Positions 63,362-64,000 of a stretch of DNA of 64,000 nucleotides are shown here, piece after piece. Numbering within the stretch: the stretch's first letter is position 1; each line of letters starts with the position of its first letter. The stretch comes from Blepharisma japonicum (taxonomy: Eukaryota > Ciliophora > Heterotrichea > Heterotrichida > Blepharismidae). Position numbers and translations under genes: made by a program. Under the pieces are notes generated by a model. That model ran no database searches. It saw nothing but the letters and a program-made list of their open reading frames with translations, and was not told the origin of the DNA. The DNA is taken from the NCBI GenBank assembly GCA_949751835.1, contig CATKHK010000005.1, forward strand, positions 124,001 to 188,000, in the 5' to 3' direction.

Positions 63362-64000
63362 TTATTTTTTACATATATCTGCGAAGCAAACAGGAGATTT
63401 GGAATATACAGTTCTTCGAAATGACTGACTGTTCGATTCATATGCTCTGTGCTTTATTTCAATTTCTGGAGGTGCTAAGGTCAGCTCTGGAGTTTTAACT
63501 TGTTGCTTTCTCAGCAAATGCATTAGTCCTGTCCCTTGCAAATGTTCAGTTTGGATCGGGGATGCATTTCTAATCACACTCATAGCTGCAAGTCTTCCAG
63601 GCTTCCTCAAATTTTCTTTAAAAATATTCTCTGAAGAGTGGCTCCTGCTTGACTGTTCATCAAAATTAAATTTTACAACATATCCATTAACAACAGTCCC
63701 TGGGTTGCTATTTTTCTCAATTTGTGAAGTCTTAATCGGCGGTCTTGGAATTCTCCTTTTAGACAATAATGTAACTTGCTCTTTTTTTGGTTTTGTCCTC
63801 AAAGAATTTTCTAAAATTTTTATTTTCTCTTTCTTTTTAATTTTCGGCTTTTTTACAACAATTTCCACCTCAAATTCTTCAGCAGCGCTTTGTGAGCTCT
63901 CAACACTATCGCTATCACTGTCCATCCCATCATCACAAATATCTTCAGCTAAAATTTGGTTCCACAAGTCTTCTTGATCAAAAATTTGTTCTTGAAAAGT
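63362..64000 (-). CDS. Unrecognised charged protein, 5' part beyond the window
   Basis: The last 212 codons of a minus-strand gene; the frame stays open to the right edge (TFQEQIFDQEDLWNQ...), so the start is outside the window. Acidic Ser/Asp stretch (DDGMDSDSDSVESSQSAAEE) followed by a Lys-rich part (VVKKPKIKKKEKIK) and an Arg/Ser/Pro-rich remainder. No recognised domain; probably a disordered nuclear or cytoskeletal protein. Ends in TAA, 47 bases from the CIA30 gene start. Confidence 0.65.
   Translation of the reverse strand, partial: TFQEQIFDQEDLWNQILAEDICDDGMDSDSDSVESSQSAAEEFEVEIVVKKPKIKKKEKIKILENSLRTKPKKEQVTLLSKRRIPRPPIKTSQIEKNSNPGTVVNGYVVKFNFDEQSSRSHSSENIFKENLRKPGRLAAMSVIRNASPIQTEHLQGTGLMHLLRKQQVKTPELTLAPPEIEIKHRAYESNSQSFRRTVYSKSPVCFADICKK

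Noticed and set aside
1-64000. CRISPR arrays, transposons, rRNA, telomeric repeats and tRNA genes
   Set aside because: Looked for regular short repeats, transposase motifs, terminal CCCTAACA-type repeats and tRNA-like T-loops by eye; none found. A tRNA could still be missed without a covariance search.

Overview
The window is nuclear DNA from a ciliate, almost certainly the macronuclear genome of a heterotrich of the Blepharisma type. Three things in the sequence say so. (1) TGA lies in frame inside many conserved genes exactly where relatives have tryptophan, while every gene I can close ends in TAA or TAG. (2) Wherever a TAA or TAG interrupts a conserved protein, removing exactly 15 bases (GTA...AG with A at intron position 10) restores it. 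(3) Genes are packed tightly in AT-rich DNA, with neighbours as little as 1 base apart. Stentor shares the 15-nt introns but uses the standard code, so UGA=Trp plus 15-nt introns points to Blepharisma. The species is an inference.

Many genes are split into pieces by a standard-code reading. I joined the pieces across TGA and across the 15-nt introns, giving 44 protein-coding genes and one clear pseudogene. One gene runs off the right edge.

Layout. 0.1-5 kb: NEK-like kinase, CXC/LIN54-type DNA-binding protein, SAXO-like axonemal protein, protein disulfide isomerase. 5.5-12.7 kb: DENND4-like Rab exchange factor, ABHD17-like hydrolase, ribosomal protein uL14, PP2A catalytic subunit, CEP43/FOP-like basal-body protein, DRC8-like EF-hand protein. 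13-20 kb is gene-poor: a short-chain dehydrogenase, a C2H2 protein, two tiny MGCGI lipidation-motif paralogues, a secreted ML-domain protein, a TTP-like CCCH protein and an EF-hand-like protein. 20-27.7 kb: a double cyclic-nucleotide-binding protein, a frameshifted coiled-coil gene, two unknowns and a triple CCCH protein. 28-39.2 kb: a 3104-residue IP3/ryanodine-receptor-family Ca2+ channel followed directly by a calcium-dependent protein kinase. 39.5-47.1 kb: an internally duplicated protein, several coiled-coil genes, phosphoglycerate dehydrogenase, a short SFI1-like protein and a WNK kinase. 47.4-58 kb: a Cys-module + propeller-like + TPR protein, a RING-like protein, VDAC, TMEM107, a FYVE protein, SmE, a GST, a CBM20 protein and a decayed Cys-module + Rab pseudogene. 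58-64 kb: a large IQ-motif protein, PPIL2, a CIA30/NDUFAF1 complex I assembly factor with a mitochondrial presequence, and a partial unknown gene.

How the genes fit together: a notable share serve cilia, basal bodies and their control (SAXO, CEP43, DRC8, TMEM107, SFI1-like, NEK), and another share Ca2+ and cyclic-nucleotide signalling (IP3R, CDPK, cNMP-binding, EF-hand). I see no operon logic, CRISPR array, transposon, rRNA or recognisable tRNA.
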